This document shows, piece by piece, positions 44,955 through 54,784 of a DNA stretch of 64,000 nucleotides. Source of the stretch: Limnothrix sp. CACIAM 69d (GTDB lineage: Bacteria > Cyanobacteriota > Cyanobacteriia > CACIAM-69d). The notes under the pieces were generated by a model. The model did not search any database. It was given only the letters and a program-made list of their open reading frames with translations, and was not told the DNA's origin. The stretch spans positions 1 to 64,000 of the forward strand of contig MKGP02000048.1 in NCBI GenBank assembly GCA_001913845.2, in the 5' to 3' direction. Positions within the stretch are counted from its first letter, which is position 1, and every line of letters begins with the position of its first letter. The translations under genes were made by a program, and so were the position numbers.

Positions 44955-46481
44955 ATGTTGAGCGCATTGATTTTAATTCCGGCGATCGGGGCGGCCCTGG
45001 TGGGTCTGTGGCCCGGTCAGCCCAACTCCGCCCTCCTGAAGAAGGTGAGCCTGGCCGTTGCCAGCGTGATTTCCCTTTGGACGTTGTATTTATTTGCCCA
45101 GGTCGATGTGAATGCGATCGGGGCGCAAATGACCGAATATTTGCCCTGGGTTCCGCAACTGGGCTTGAGCTACAGCCTGGGCGTGGACGGCCTGTCGCTG
45201 CCCCTGGTGGGCTTGACCGCCCTGCTGGCTTGGATCGCCATTTGCAGCAGCGATCGAGACTTGCAGCGCCCCCGGCTCTACTACTCAATGATTTTGCTGG
45301 CGATCGCCGGGATTAACGGCGCATTCCTGGCCCAAAACCTGCTGCTGTTCATCCTGTTCTACGAACTAGAACTCATCCCCTTCTACCTGTTGATCGCCAT
45401 TTGGGGCAGCGAGCAAAAACGCAGCTACGCCGCCACCAAATTCCTGATCTACACCGCCATTTCCGGCGTGTTGGTGCTGGCAGGCTTCCTGGGTCTCACC
45501 TGGCTCAGTGGCTCCACCAGCTTTGACATCAGCCAAATCGACATTCGCAACCTGTCCGAAAGCACCCAACTGATTTGCCTGCTGCTGTTGGTCGTGGGCT
45601 TCGGGATCAAGATTCCCCTCGTGCCGCTGCACACCTGGCTGCCCGATGCCTACGTGGAATCGTCGCCCGCCACCACGGTGTTGCTGGGTGGTGTGCTGGC
45701 GAAGTTGGGAACTTACGGCTTGCTGCGCTACGGCTTGGGTCTGTTGCCCGACGCTTGGGGGACGATCGCCCCGGGTCTGGCACTGGTGGGCGTGGTCAGC
45801 GTGATGTATGGCGCATTGACCGCGATCGCCCAAAAGGACATCAAACGGATGGTGGCCTACAGCTCGATCGGGCACATGGGCTACATCATCGTTGCCGCCG
45901 CCGCCCTCAATCCCCTCTCGTTGCTGGGTTCCGTCGCTCAAATGGTCAGCCACGGCTTGATCTTGGCGATTCTGTTCTACCTGGTGGGTGTGATCGAAAA
46001 GAAAGTCGGCACCCGCGACCTGGACAAGCTGAACGGTCTGATGAGTCCGATTCGCGGCTTGCCCCTGACCAGTGGCTTGTTGGTGTTGGCGGGCATGGCC
46101 AGTGCGGGCATCCCCGGGATGGTCGGCTTCGTGGCGGAATACATGGTGTTCCAAGGCAGCTTCACCACCTATCCCGTGATTTCGCTGCTCTGCATCCTGG
46201 CTTCCGGTCTGACGGCGGTGTACTTCGTGATTTTGCTGAACCGCACCTGCTTTGGTCGCCTGGACAACGCCACCGCCTACTATCCCGCTGTGCGGTTTGA
46301 TGAACACCTGCCGGGTCTGATTTTGACCGGGCTGATTGTCTGGCTAGGAATTCAACCGAGCTGGCTGGTGAAGTGGATCGAGCCGACCACGGACGCGATG
46401 ATCGCTGCGATTCCGACGGTGAACCAACCAGTGGCGATCGCCCCGACCAAACCAGCCATGAAGGCCCCCGCGATCGACTAA
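44955..46481 (+). CDS. ndhD3: NDH-1 subunit D3 (inducible CO2-uptake complex)
   Basis: A 508-residue membrane subunit homologous to complex I ND4, with about 14 TM segments. Landmarks are ELELIPFYLLIAIWGSEQ, PLHTWLPDAYVESSPATTVL and AIAQKDIKRMVAYSSIGHMGY, whose charged residues line the proton path. It partners with NdhF3 and CupA in the NDH-1MS form. The palindromic family A repeats follow its stop before cupA. Confidence 0.95.
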   Translation: MLSALILIPAIGAALVGLWPGQPNSALLKKVSLAVASVISLWTLYLFAQVDVNAIGAQMTEYLPWVPQLGLSYSLGVDGLSLPLVGLTALLAWIAICSSDRDLQRPRLYYSMILLAIAGINGAFLAQNLLLFILFYELELIPFYLLIAIWGSEQKRSYAATKFLIYTAISGVLVLAGFLGLTWLSGSTSFDISQIDIRNLSESTQLICLLLLVVGFGIKIPLVPLHTWLPDAYVESSPATTVLLGGVLAKLGTYGLLRYGLGLLPDAWGTIAPGLALVGVVSVMYGALTAIAQKDIKRMVAYSSIGHMGYIIVAAAALNPLSLLGSVAQMVSHGLILAILFYLVGVIEKKVGTRDLDKLNGLMSPIRGLPLTSGLLVLAGMASAGIPGMVGFVAEYMVFQGSFTTYPVISLLCILASGLTAVYFVILLNRTCFGRLDNATAYYPAVRFDEHLPGLILTGLIVWLGIQPSWLVKWIEPTTDAMIAAIPTVNQPVAIAPTKPAMKAPAID

Positions 46482-46487
46482 TCGGCT

Positions 46488-46604
46488 ACCAGACAAGGGG
46501 CTTAAGCCCCTTGCTCCCCGATGAAGTCGTTGGTTGGAGCCAATTAATTGGATTGATGTTCGTTGACCACTGACTAAACAAGAGGCTTAAGCCCCTTGCC
46601 CCCA
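46488..46604. repeat. two dispersed palindromic repeats (family A) between ndhD3 and cupA
   Basis: Copies at 46488-46519 (ACAAGGGGCTTAAGCCCCTTG) and 46574-46604 (AAGAGGCTTAAGCCCCTTGC) are near-perfect GC palindromes with a TTAA centre. They match those at 2671-2750 and 59548-59638. They fill the 130-bp gap inside the CO2-uptake operon and may affect expression of cupA relative to ndhD3. Confidence 0.85.
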
Positions 46605-46611
46605 CAACATC

Positions 46612-47922
46612 ATGGTTCAGACCCCAATCAAACCGGACACTGCCCCAAAAATTCCGCCATCGCAGCATGAATTCGCGGAAGTAATTCATCGGCTGGAAGC
46701 GGGCGGCGCAATGTTGCCCGATACGCCGGAAAACCTGATGCAAATCATCGGGATTTACAAGGCCTATGCCGTGCCGATGGACTTCTATTGGCGCGACTTG
46801 CTCTACATCGCCGAAGAAGTTTTCCTCAATCCGTTTCCCTTCTTCAAATATTTCCTACCTCAGAAATATTTAGACCTACCCAACCACTACGCGGGCGACA
46901 CCGCCGACTTACGAATTTGGCGCGGGATTGCCACAGCGCACCCAGAATTGCTCGAATTCATGAGCAAGGGTGAAACGATCAAAATGCCGAAGCTGTTCCA
47001 TCACCTGTGGCACGATCGGGTGAACATGGAATTCGCCGAAGCTTGCATGCAGGCCATGCTTTGGCATCGCAAAATGTATGCGGGCGTGAATCGGTTTGAT
47101 GATTTCCTGAACACCGAGGAATATCGCCAAAACTGCGATCGCGCTATCAAAGCCTACTTCAAGGGCAATCCGGTCATGTTGGGGATGTATAAACTCTTCC
47201 CCGAAGCCTTCGTTGAGCAATGCCGGATGATGTCCTATTACAGCAATTTGGGGCTGTTCTGGGAAATCATGGCTCCGGTGTTCTTTGAGATGTCGGACAT
47301 CTACGATGAAGGCGGCTTCAAGGGTGTGCCCGATGCCATGAACTTCCTGATTAATGGCATTTTTGCAATTTCCGGTCGCCCGATTTATCACCGTGTCAAC
47401 ATTCGTGGTGAATGGTTCGATTTGGTGCCTAAGGATAAGGGCTTTATGTGGCTGTATGATGCCGCATTGCCCTACGTGGAAGCAGTGTTTTATCGCACGG
47501 CTCCGTTCCGGGGAACCAAGTCCTACAACGCCCAAGCGGGTCAAGTGCCCAGCGAGCAAGCAGATTTCCATTACGGCATCCTGTACGCTGATGTGTTCCC
47601 TGTAGGGACCGCCGGGATTCCGCCCACACAATTGATGCAGGATATGTTGCACTTCCTGCCGCAATACCTGTTGGATTACTATCACCAACATTGCCGGGGC
47701 GAGGACGATATGTTGATCCAGCTCGGAATTACCTTCCAGCGATCGATGTATTGCGTCACCTCCGCCGTAATCCAAGCGCTGCGGGCGGCGTTGCTCTATC
47801 CGTTGGATGACGAAAACCCGGAGCACCTGATGGCCAACCGCAAATTCTTCGAGGCACAAATGGATCGCTTCAAGCGCCCCGAAGCTCGCCTACGCGACAT
47901 CCAAAATCGCGATTACCGCTAA
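46612..47922 (+). CDS. cupA: CO2 hydration protein CupA (ChpY)
   Basis: A 436-residue CupA. The sequence from PSQHEFAEVIHRLEAGG through AYAVPMDFYWRDLLYIAE and the motif HHLWHDR at 130-136 is diagnostic; structural work on NDH-1MS places a zinc site in this part of the protein. It hydrates CO2 to bicarbonate at the distal end of the NDH-1MS complex. The usual next gene, cupS, is not present; the next 620 bp is repeat-rich and non-coding. Confidence 0.95.
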   Translation: MVQTPIKPDTAPKIPPSQHEFAEVIHRLEAGGAMLPDTPENLMQIIGIYKAYAVPMDFYWRDLLYIAEEVFLNPFPFFKYFLPQKYLDLPNHYAGDTADLRIWRGIATAHPELLEFMSKGETIKMPKLFHHLWHDRVNMEFAEACMQAMLWHRKMYAGVNRFDDFLNTEEYRQNCDRAIKAYFKGNPVMLGMYKLFPEAFVEQCRMMSYYSNLGLFWEIMAPVFFEMSDIYDEGGFKGVPDAMNFLINGIFAISGRPIYHRVNIRGEWFDLVPKDKGFMWLYDAALPYVEAVFYRTAPFRGTKSYNAQAGQVPSEQADFHYGILYADVFPVGTAGIPPTQLMQDMLHFLPQYLLDYYHQHCRGEDDMLIQLGITFQRSMYCVTSAVIQALRAALLYPLDDENPEHLMANRKFFEAQMDRFKRPEARLRDIQNRDYR

Positions 47923-48004
47923 GTTTCCTTCCTAAAGAGTTGCTTGCTCTATCTGAGCGGCAGGGCGATCGGGTTAGTGTGTCCCACTAGCCCGATTTTT
48001 TATC

Positions 48005-48480
48005 GGTCAGGACTTACGCAGGATTTTCCGAAACCCTCACCCCTAGCCCCTCTCCCAAGGAGGGCGGGGGGAACCCAGAAAATACTAGACCTCTTGCATC
48101 AATCAAGAACCTCATCCCAAATCCCGCTCCCAGATCCCTGATTGACTGAAAAAACACTCAAACACTGGGTTGTTCCGTAGGTTGGGTTGAGCTTTGCGAA
48201 ACCCAACTCGATCACTGCAAGCCTTGTTGCTGTTGGGTTTCGTACCTCAACCCAACCTACGAAATGATCGTTAATTAGCCCATCTTGATCAGAGGGGGTT
48301 AATTCGTGCAAGAGGTCTACTGACTCCCTTTCTCCCAGGACGGGAGCAGGGGTTGGGGAATGAGGGCAATTGAGATTTTGCGTAAGTCCTGCCTCTATCA
48401 AGTGGCTTACCAACTCCTCTCTGATTTTCTGCGGCAACAACTCGCAACCCCCTCTCTTGTCTTTTCTTTTGCGTAAGTCC
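48005..48480. repeat. nested dispersed repeats after cupA
   Basis: An outer family C element (AAACCCTCACCCCTAGCCCC near 48031 and GGGGTTGGGGAATGAGGG near 48350) is flanked by TCAGGACTTACGCA and its inverse TGCGTAAGTCCTG. An inner pair AGACCTCTTGCA / TGCAAGAGGTCT (about 48086 and 48307) encloses an 84-bp family B copy at 48177-48260. This shows successive insertions, family B inside family C. Open frames here are shadows of the repeats. The rest of the 47923-48543 gap shows nothing coding. Confidence 0.75.
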
Positions 48481-48543
48481 TGACGAATTGAATCCCCATC
48501 AAGGAGTAGGGCCCGGCTGAGTCTTGGGGGCTAGTTTTGGGGG

Positions 48544-50865
48544 CTAGCGATCGTCGCCCCGCAAGGCCAAGGGCGATCGGGGTAACTCAAAGGTTTTCAG
48601 CAGCAATTGCCCCGTCGCTTCTCCGTCGATCGGGCGGGAAAACCAATAGCCCTGGCCATAGGAACAGTCCATCGATTGCAACTGCCGCAACTGTTCGATC
48701 GTCTCAATCCCTTCCGCCACCGTGTCCATCCCCAGGGATTCTGCCAGGGCAATAATTGCCCGGACAATGGCCCAATTGCTTTCCTGGTCTGGGCTGCGGG
48801 TGACGAAGGAGCGATCGATCTTGATTGTGTCGATCGGGAAGCGTTGCAAATAGCTGAGGGATGAATAGCCCGTGCCAAAGTCATCAATGCTCAGTTGAAT
48901 GCCCCGATCGCGCAGTTTTCGCAACAGGGCCTCCGCCGTTTTGGCATCCGCCATCACCACGCTTTCGGTAATTTCCAACTTCAGGTGCTGCGGAGGCAGT
49001 CCCGTTTCCGCCACAATGCCTTCAATGGACTGGGCCAAGTTGGGCTGGGTAAACTGCCGCGCCGACAGGTTCACACTCACACTTAGCCCGGCCCACCCAT
49101 GGGCCGATCGCAGGCTGGGAATGGCCTGCAACCAAACCATCATTTGCTGGCAAGCTTCCCGCAAAATCCATTCGCCTAGGGGAATAATCGTGCCGGTTTC
49201 TTCCGCCATGGGGATAAATTCCGCCGGACTCACCAACCCCCGATCGGGATGATGCCAACGCACTAGGGCCTCCAGGCTGGCAACCCGGCCCGTGGCCAAA
49301 TCCACGATCGGTTGATAGGTCAGGAAAAATTCTTGCCGCTCCATGGCCCGGCGCAAATCGCGCTCCAGATGCAGTTGCGCAATCACCCGCTCGCGGAAGG
49401 AGCGATCGAACGCCGCGTAGCAATTGCGGCCCAACTCCTTCGCCCGATACATCGCCAAATCCGCATCCCGCAGCACATCCCCCGGTCGGGCATATTCTGG
49501 CGTGCCAAAAGCAATGCCAATACTGGTGGTGATCGTGAATTCGTGGCCATCCACATCAAAGGGAGCCTTCAGGGCCAACTGCACTCGCTCGGCGGCGCGG
49601 GTGGCAATTTCCGGCTGATCCAAATCCGTCAGCAAAATGGCAAATTCATCGCCCCCCAGCCGCGCCACCGTATCTTGGGGCCGCACACAGGTGCGCAACC
49701 GGTTCGCCAGTTCCACCAAGAGCCGATCGCCACAGAGGTGACCCAAACTATCGTTCACCACCTTGAAGCGATCGAGATCTAAAAACAGCACCGCAAAATG
49801 GTGATTGCGTTGGCGACGGGCGATCGCCATGGTTTGGCCCAACCGATCGATGAACAGGGCCCGATTGGGCAGCCCCGTCAGCGCATCATGGAGCGCGTCA
49901 TGCAGCAACCGCGACTCCACCAACTTGCGCTCATGGATATCCGCCAGCGATCCCGCCATCCGCAACACATTGCCCCGCCCATCCCGAATCGCTAACCCCC
50001 GACAGAGCACCCAGCGCACGGAACCATCCGCATGGCGAATGCGATGCTCACTTTCAAAGTGGTCACTGCGGCCTTGCAAGTGGGCATCTAGCTCCGCTCG
50101 CAATTGGGCTTGATCATCCACATAAACCCGATCGAGCCATTCTTGGGGCTGGTCACCCACTTCCGAATCGCGGTAGCCCAACAATGCCTTCCAGCGGGGC
50201 GAAAAATAAACCCGATTGGTCAAAAAATCCCAATCCCATAGCCCGTCATTGGCCCCCCGCACAGCCAAGGCATACCGCGCCTCACTTTCCCGCAAAGCCG
50301 ACACCAATTGGGATTGCCCCAAGGCCACCCCCGCCTGCACCGCAATTTGTTGCAACAAGTCCTGCTCAAAGGGTTGCCACTGGCGCGGCCCCTGGCAATG
50401 GTGAGCCAACAGCAGTCCCCACAATAGGTTTTGAGAGCGGTCTGGCTCAATCACCGGCTGCAAAATCGGTACGACCAAATTGGCCTGCACGCCGAACTGG
50501 CGCAGCAGTTGGCGGTGACAAACGGAAATTCGGGCGGTTTCCACGTCGTCAATGGCCGAGGTGCGCCCTTCAAGATATTTCTGGTGATAGTGGGTCGTGA
50601 AGCAGGGGTCGGAAACGGTTTTGCCCAACAGGGAATAGGGGCCATTGCCGGTAGCCTCCACCACAAAAGAGCCTTGCCGCTGTGCATCGAATTGGTAAAC
50701 CAAGACCCGATCGCACTGCAACATCCGCCGTACTTCCGTGACCATGGTTTGCAGGATCGCATCCACCCGTGATGACTGGTGAATTTTGAGGGCGATTTCT
50801 GCGAACAGTTTCGATCGCCAGTATTGACGCTGTAGCTCGACTTCCGCCTCCATTCGATCGATCAC
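48544..50865 (-). CDS. DXCF-type cyanobacteriochrome GAF-PAS-GGDEF-EAL protein
   Basis: A 773-residue photoreceptor candidate (numbering from GTG at 50865; ATG at 50853 is an alternative). The N-terminal GAF domain carries DPCF at 86-89 and Cys116-His117 in ISVCHRQLL, which are the second-cysteine and bilin-attachment motifs of blue/green DXCF cyanobacteriochromes. A PAS domain, GGDEF (404-408, with RPQD I-site at 396-399) and EAL (532-534; IDDFGTGYSSLSYL) follow, all apparently intact. It would turn light colour into cyclic di-GMP level and so control motility, aggregation or biofilm. Family knowledge supports the photochemistry; which direction light drives is unknown. Confidence 0.9.
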   Translation of the reverse strand: MIDRMEAEVELQRQYWRSKLFAEIALKIHQSSRVDAILQTMVTEVRRMLQCDRVLVYQFDAQRQGSFVVEATGNGPYSLLGKTVSDPCFTTHYHQKYLEGRTSAIDDVETARISVCHRQLLRQFGVQANLVVPILQPVIEPDRSQNLLWGLLLAHHCQGPRQWQPFEQDLLQQIAVQAGVALGQSQLVSALRESEARYALAVRGANDGLWDWDFLTNRVYFSPRWKALLGYRDSEVGDQPQEWLDRVYVDDQAQLRAELDAHLQGRSDHFESEHRIRHADGSVRWVLCRGLAIRDGRGNVLRMAGSLADIHERKLVESRLLHDALHDALTGLPNRALFIDRLGQTMAIARRQRNHHFAVLFLDLDRFKVVNDSLGHLCGDRLLVELANRLRTCVRPQDTVARLGGDEFAILLTDLDQPEIATRAAERVQLALKAPFDVDGHEFTITTSIGIAFGTPEYARPGDVLRDADLAMYRAKELGRNCYAAFDRSFRERVIAQLHLERDLRRAMERQEFFLTYQPIVDLATGRVASLEALVRWHHPDRGLVSPAEFIPMAEETGTIIPLGEWILREACQQMMVWLQAIPSLRSAHGWAGLSVSVNLSARQFTQPNLAQSIEGIVAETGLPPQHLKLEITESVVMADAKTAEALLRKLRDRGIQLSIDDFGTGYSSLSYLQRFPIDTIKIDRSFVTRSPDQESNWAIVRAIIALAESLGMDTVAEGIETIEQLRQLQSMDCSYGQGYWFSRPIDGEATGQLLLKTFELPRSPLALRGDDR

Positions 50866-52338
50866 ATCCTACCCAGTCTTCATTGAGTTAAACGTTTGAT
50901 TAAACTGCTCAAATTGGTTCTGTTTTGAGCATTAGCGGGCGATCGCCTGACGAAATCATGACAGCAGCCACCGCCCAACCTTGATGAGCGTTCGATGGTG
51001 ATCCTAACGAAAGGGGGTTGCTGAAACCTCAGCTCAGTGCCTGCGGGCGCAGAATAGCGAATGGGTTTTGAGCCATGGCAATGATGGATCAAAGGCTGTT
51101 TGGTGTTTGTGATGGCTAGCTGGGAGCCAGTCGCCTCTCCGGGGCTGAGATGGCGAGTTTGGACTCGGCTAACGAAACCGGTGTCTTAGGGTGGCACTGG
51201 GGCTGGGTGAGGGTAATGGTGGTTTGAGAGTAACGATTTTGATGCGATCGTAATCGACAAACCCAATTCAAGAAAAGGCGGCCGCGCGATCGTTCCTTTC
51301 GTTAACCCCTTGATTTACGTTGACTTACGCCACGTTCCTCTAAATTTTCCCGCCAAGAGCCTCCAGCCCATCTCAAGTCGCTTCCCCCACACCGAAAGCG
51401 ACCATTTGATCATTTGATCATTTGATCGGGTCAGCCCATTACAGATAGATCACACCTAAGCCACTTTTCAACGCGAAAGTATCTTAGGGTGTCGTCCTGT
51501 CCTCCAAAGCCTAGTCTAAAACCCTGTGAATCTTTTAATGATCATGGTTAATAGGCTGAAATAGATCTTCTGTTTATTCAGTCTCCAATCAGGATTGTCT
51601 TCTTTGTAGCGGAGCATTACGATTTCAATTCAAGGGTCATGGTCGATCGGTTGGGATCATGACTTTGGATGACGCATGGCTAAAGGGATCTTAAGTAAGA
51701 TCAGCAAAAAATCTTGACTACTTCAGGAAAAAACACTGAGATCAACAAAAATCTCGAAGTAATCTATCCGATTTTGATGTCTCAGATTGATCTTCAATGG
51801 TAACGCGATTATGATACTTTTTCGTTTTTGTTCAATTTTTATTGAGCGTTCGTTGGGCTTTTATTAGATTTTTACTTGGAGTCTATAGAATTTGTGGCAA
51901 TATTCTATCAAGATTTGATTAATTTTACAATAAGATTTCGTGAATCACAATTGCTTCAAAATTGTCTTTAAATTGCTTTCAGGTTAATTGAGTTTCGATT
52001 AAAGATCGATTAAAAATCCACTTCAAATGAACTGAAGATTGATTCAATATCAGTTGAATTGGATAGTGGTCATGCCTTGATTTGGTATTTGTTTAATTCT
52101 GATTCGATATGTGATCAAATCTTAATCTGACATTGCCTCAATCTAGAGGTTTTTGGAGCTTTGATTGGGTTTTGGGGGTTGACAAGGCTTGGATGGCGGG
52201 TCAGTTGCCGCTGCGGAGAGGCAACCCAATTTTGAGGCAGACTTGCGAGGCAGACTATTTTGGAAGCGTTTGGGGACAAAAGTTCATCAGCCCCGAGAAT
52301 AATAGTTCAAGACTGCTGCTAACGATCAAACTTCAGCC
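50866..52338. other. long non-coding region
   Basis: A 1.47-kb gap upstream of both flanking genes (divergent). The left third is GC-neutral; 51500-52140 is strongly AT-rich. A 9-bp unit ATTTGATCA is repeated near 51403-51430. Several T-rich and ATTGA/GATTGATT-like words recur at 51900-52080. No gene, tRNA, or rRNA is seen, and no known riboswitch could be recognised. It may contain promoters for the photoreceptor and esterase genes, a decayed gene, or an RNA gene with no recognisable sequence motif. Confidence 0.6.
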
Positions 52339-53148
52339 ATGTCGAATCAGTCGGGTTTCCCCTTTTCGCTCGCAACGTTAGATAATCAGCCCTTTCAAGT
52401 GGTTGCCACACCCGATCGCTCGCGGGCGGTGCTCTGTTTGCATGGTTTGGGGGGTGGGCCCTATGAAATGCGACCGTTAGCACCATTGCTGTTGAATTTG
52501 GGATGGACAGTGGAGGCGATCGCCTATCCGGGCCATGACCAGCCGGGCCCGAAAATGCCCAATTCCCGCTGGGAAGATTGGTATCAGGCGGCGGAGATGG
52601 CGTTCGATCGCCTGGCTCAGTCCCATACCCAGGTGGTGGTGATTGGGTTTTCCACGGGCTGTCCCTTGGCGCTGCGGCTAGCCCTCCAGCGATCGATCGG
52701 GGGGTTGGTGCTGCTGAGTCCGTTTATGGCAATTGTTCGCCCTGCGGCCTGGTTGCCCTCGGCGGAACAGTTGTTGCCTTGGGTTTATCCGCTGTTGAAG
52801 GAAGTGCCCCGATCGGCCTTGGCCATTGCGGATCCGGAAGGACGGGCGGCGGCCGATCGAGTCGCGCCCTATCGCTCTTTCCACCTGGGCGCTGTGCAGA
52901 GTGCGTTGGCGCTGATTCAACAAGTGCGGCCCCGGTTAGGGGAAATTACGGTTCCGACGCTGATTGTGCAACCAAAGCGCGATCGGGTGGTGAATCCTCA
53001 AGGTGCGCTGCATTTGTTCCAATCCCTAGGTTCTTCGTCCAAGCGTCTCTGCTGGCTGGAAAAGTCAGACCATATCCTGACGCTGGACTATGATCGCGAT
53101 CAGGCATTTCAAGAAATCGCCACTTTCTTTGAGCAGCTTCCTGCCTAA
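52339..53148 (+). CDS. alpha/beta hydrolase (esterase/lipase-like)
   Basis: A 269-residue alpha/beta hydrolase. The oxyanion loop HGLGGGPYEMRPL is followed by the nucleophile elbow GFSTG (Ser at about 105), then Asp in QPKRDRVVNP and His in EKSDHILTLD. It belongs to the carboxylesterase/monoacylglycerol lipase group; substrate unknown. No signal peptide. It stands alone on the plus strand between two long non-coding gaps. Confidence 0.88.
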   Translation: MSNQSGFPFSLATLDNQPFQVVATPDRSRAVLCLHGLGGGPYEMRPLAPLLLNLGWTVEAIAYPGHDQPGPKMPNSRWEDWYQAAEMAFDRLAQSHTQVVVIGFSTGCPLALRLALQRSIGGLVLLSPFMAIVRPAAWLPSAEQLLPWVYPLLKEVPRSALAIADPEGRAAADRVAPYRSFHLGAVQSALALIQQVRPRLGEITVPTLIVQPKRDRVVNPQGALHLFQSLGSSSKRLCWLEKSDHILTLDYDRDQAFQEIATFFEQLPA

Positions 53149-53912
53149 ATTGCCTGTGCTTCAAGGGCGATCGGGTTTGGAACTTGCTGAGTTTGTACTG
53201 AATGGGGCTGAATTGGTGCCGTATCCTATGGCCCCATTTGGAGCAGTTGTGAGCGAGGCTGTGGCAGCCCGTTAGCTCCCCGTTGAAAGCTGAAAGTTGA
53301 AAATGCAAATCGGCCCAATGATTGGAACCAGGCTATTAAGAGATGGCTTGCCCTTGACCGTACCAAAATTAACCATCTGAATTACTTTTATGGGATTTCA
53401 TGGAATTTATAATATTGTCTTTTTTGATGCTATTGATTGATTTTTCTGATATTAAATTCAACACGAAATTCTATGATTGCAATCGAAAAAGCTCGATCTC
53501 AGGATTTTGCTCAGGATTTTGGTTCTTGGACAATGAGTACTGAAGCAAGCCTGAAGCGAGTGATGATCCAAAAATTTCTGAAATAAAATCCAAATTTTAG
53601 GCAAATGAGATAATCAAGACTTAAGAAAATAATTGTTAACTAAAATACCAAATATTGAAATAATGACAAAAATCCTGAGCCGTAAATAATGATTAGCGCC
53701 AGTCGTTTTGACTGGGCAACTTAAGGGATGGGTTGTTTTTCGTCACGTTCTGTCATAATAATTTTAAAAGATTCTTAATAAAGGCTGCTGAATCCAAGTA
53801 ATCACCCCCAAGTGGTCTGTGAATCGGGCAGGAAACTGAAAAATGCCATGGGTGATGCGTGGTTGATGACAGTTCCCCGGTGCAAGATCCCAACGACTGA
53901 TCGCTGGCTGAA
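53149..53912. other. AT-rich intergenic region
   Basis: A 764-bp gap between the hydrolase and the DUF2993 gene. The part at 53380-53780 is AT-rich with many TAATT, AAAATT and TTAAG words and no open frame of interest. Nothing specific is recognised apart from probable promoter sequence for the DUF2993 gene. Confidence 0.5.
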
Positions 53913-54761
53913 ATGATGTTTGGATCGATAACTAGGTTTTCGAGTATGCCAAGTGCCGACTGGGGCGAACAGTTGCTGAGTGTTGTGGCTACTCAGGTCA
54001 TCCGCCACCTGTTCACCGCGAGCGATCGGGTGGAGGTGCGGGTGGAATGTACGCCTCAGATTAAGCTGCTGCAAGGCCAGGTCGATCGCTTCCAGATGTC
54101 CGGCTCGGGGCTGGTGATTCGCCATGCCTTTCGCACAGAGGCCATGGAATTCGAGACCGATGCGGTGTCGATCGACTTTGCGGGCCTGTTGCAGGGGCGG
54201 TTGTTGCTGCGCCAACCCACCCAGGCGATCGCGAAGGTGGTGTTGCTGGAGGAAGATATCAACCGGGCTTTCACGGCTCCCTTGGTGGTTCAACATTTGG
54301 AAAATTTGCCGCTCCAGGATTGGCAAGACTTGCCAGGGGGCGAGCTGGCCAAGGCTGAAAGCGTTTCGTTCCAATCGATTCAGGTGCGCTTGCGGGCCAG
54401 TAACCGAATTGCCCTTAGCGCTCAGGCTTGTTTTGGGGCCGATCAACCGGTGCCGATCGCCCTGCAAGCGACCTTGGGCATTGAGCGTCGTCGGCGGTTG
54501 CGGTTTTTGAATTGCCAATTTGATCCCGATGGCCTGCCCGATCGCGCGGCTTTGGGCGAAGAAGCGATCGCCCTGGCGGCCGCGGCCAGTGAGCGGCTAG
54601 GTAAAGTTTTGGATCAGTTGGTGGATCTCGATCGCTTCAATCTGGATGGGGTGACCCTGCGCATCAACACGATCGAAACCCGCGGCCAACAATTGGTATT
54701 TAGCGGTTGGGCCCAGGTGAACCATGTGCCGGAAACGACAACTCCGGGGTTGGTGGCCTAG
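53913..54761 (+). CDS. DUF2993 family protein
   Basis: A 282-residue DUF2993 protein. The motif WGEQLLSVVATQVIRHLFTA and the segment LLQGQVDRFQMSGSGLVIR are typical of this cyanobacterial/plant family, whose role is unknown. An MMFG start is common in the family, so ATG 53913 is kept, though ATG 53916 or 53946 are possible. It is convergent with the next gene. Confidence 0.85.
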   Translation: MMFGSITRFSSMPSADWGEQLLSVVATQVIRHLFTASDRVEVRVECTPQIKLLQGQVDRFQMSGSGLVIRHAFRTEAMEFETDAVSIDFAGLLQGRLLLRQPTQAIAKVVLLEEDINRAFTAPLVVQHLENLPLQDWQDLPGGELAKAESVSFQSIQVRLRASNRIALSAQACFGADQPVPIALQATLGIERRRRLRFLNCQFDPDGLPDRAALGEEAIALAAAASERLGKVLDQLVDLDRFNLDGVTLRINTIETRGQQLVFSGWAQVNHVPETTTPGLVA

Positions 54762-54784
54762 GGGTTTTGGCTGAAGGGGTAACC

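Noticed and set aside
48099-48440. Minus-strand 113-codon frame
   Set aside because: It lies entirely in dispersed repeats; its sequence is just translated family B and C palindromes.
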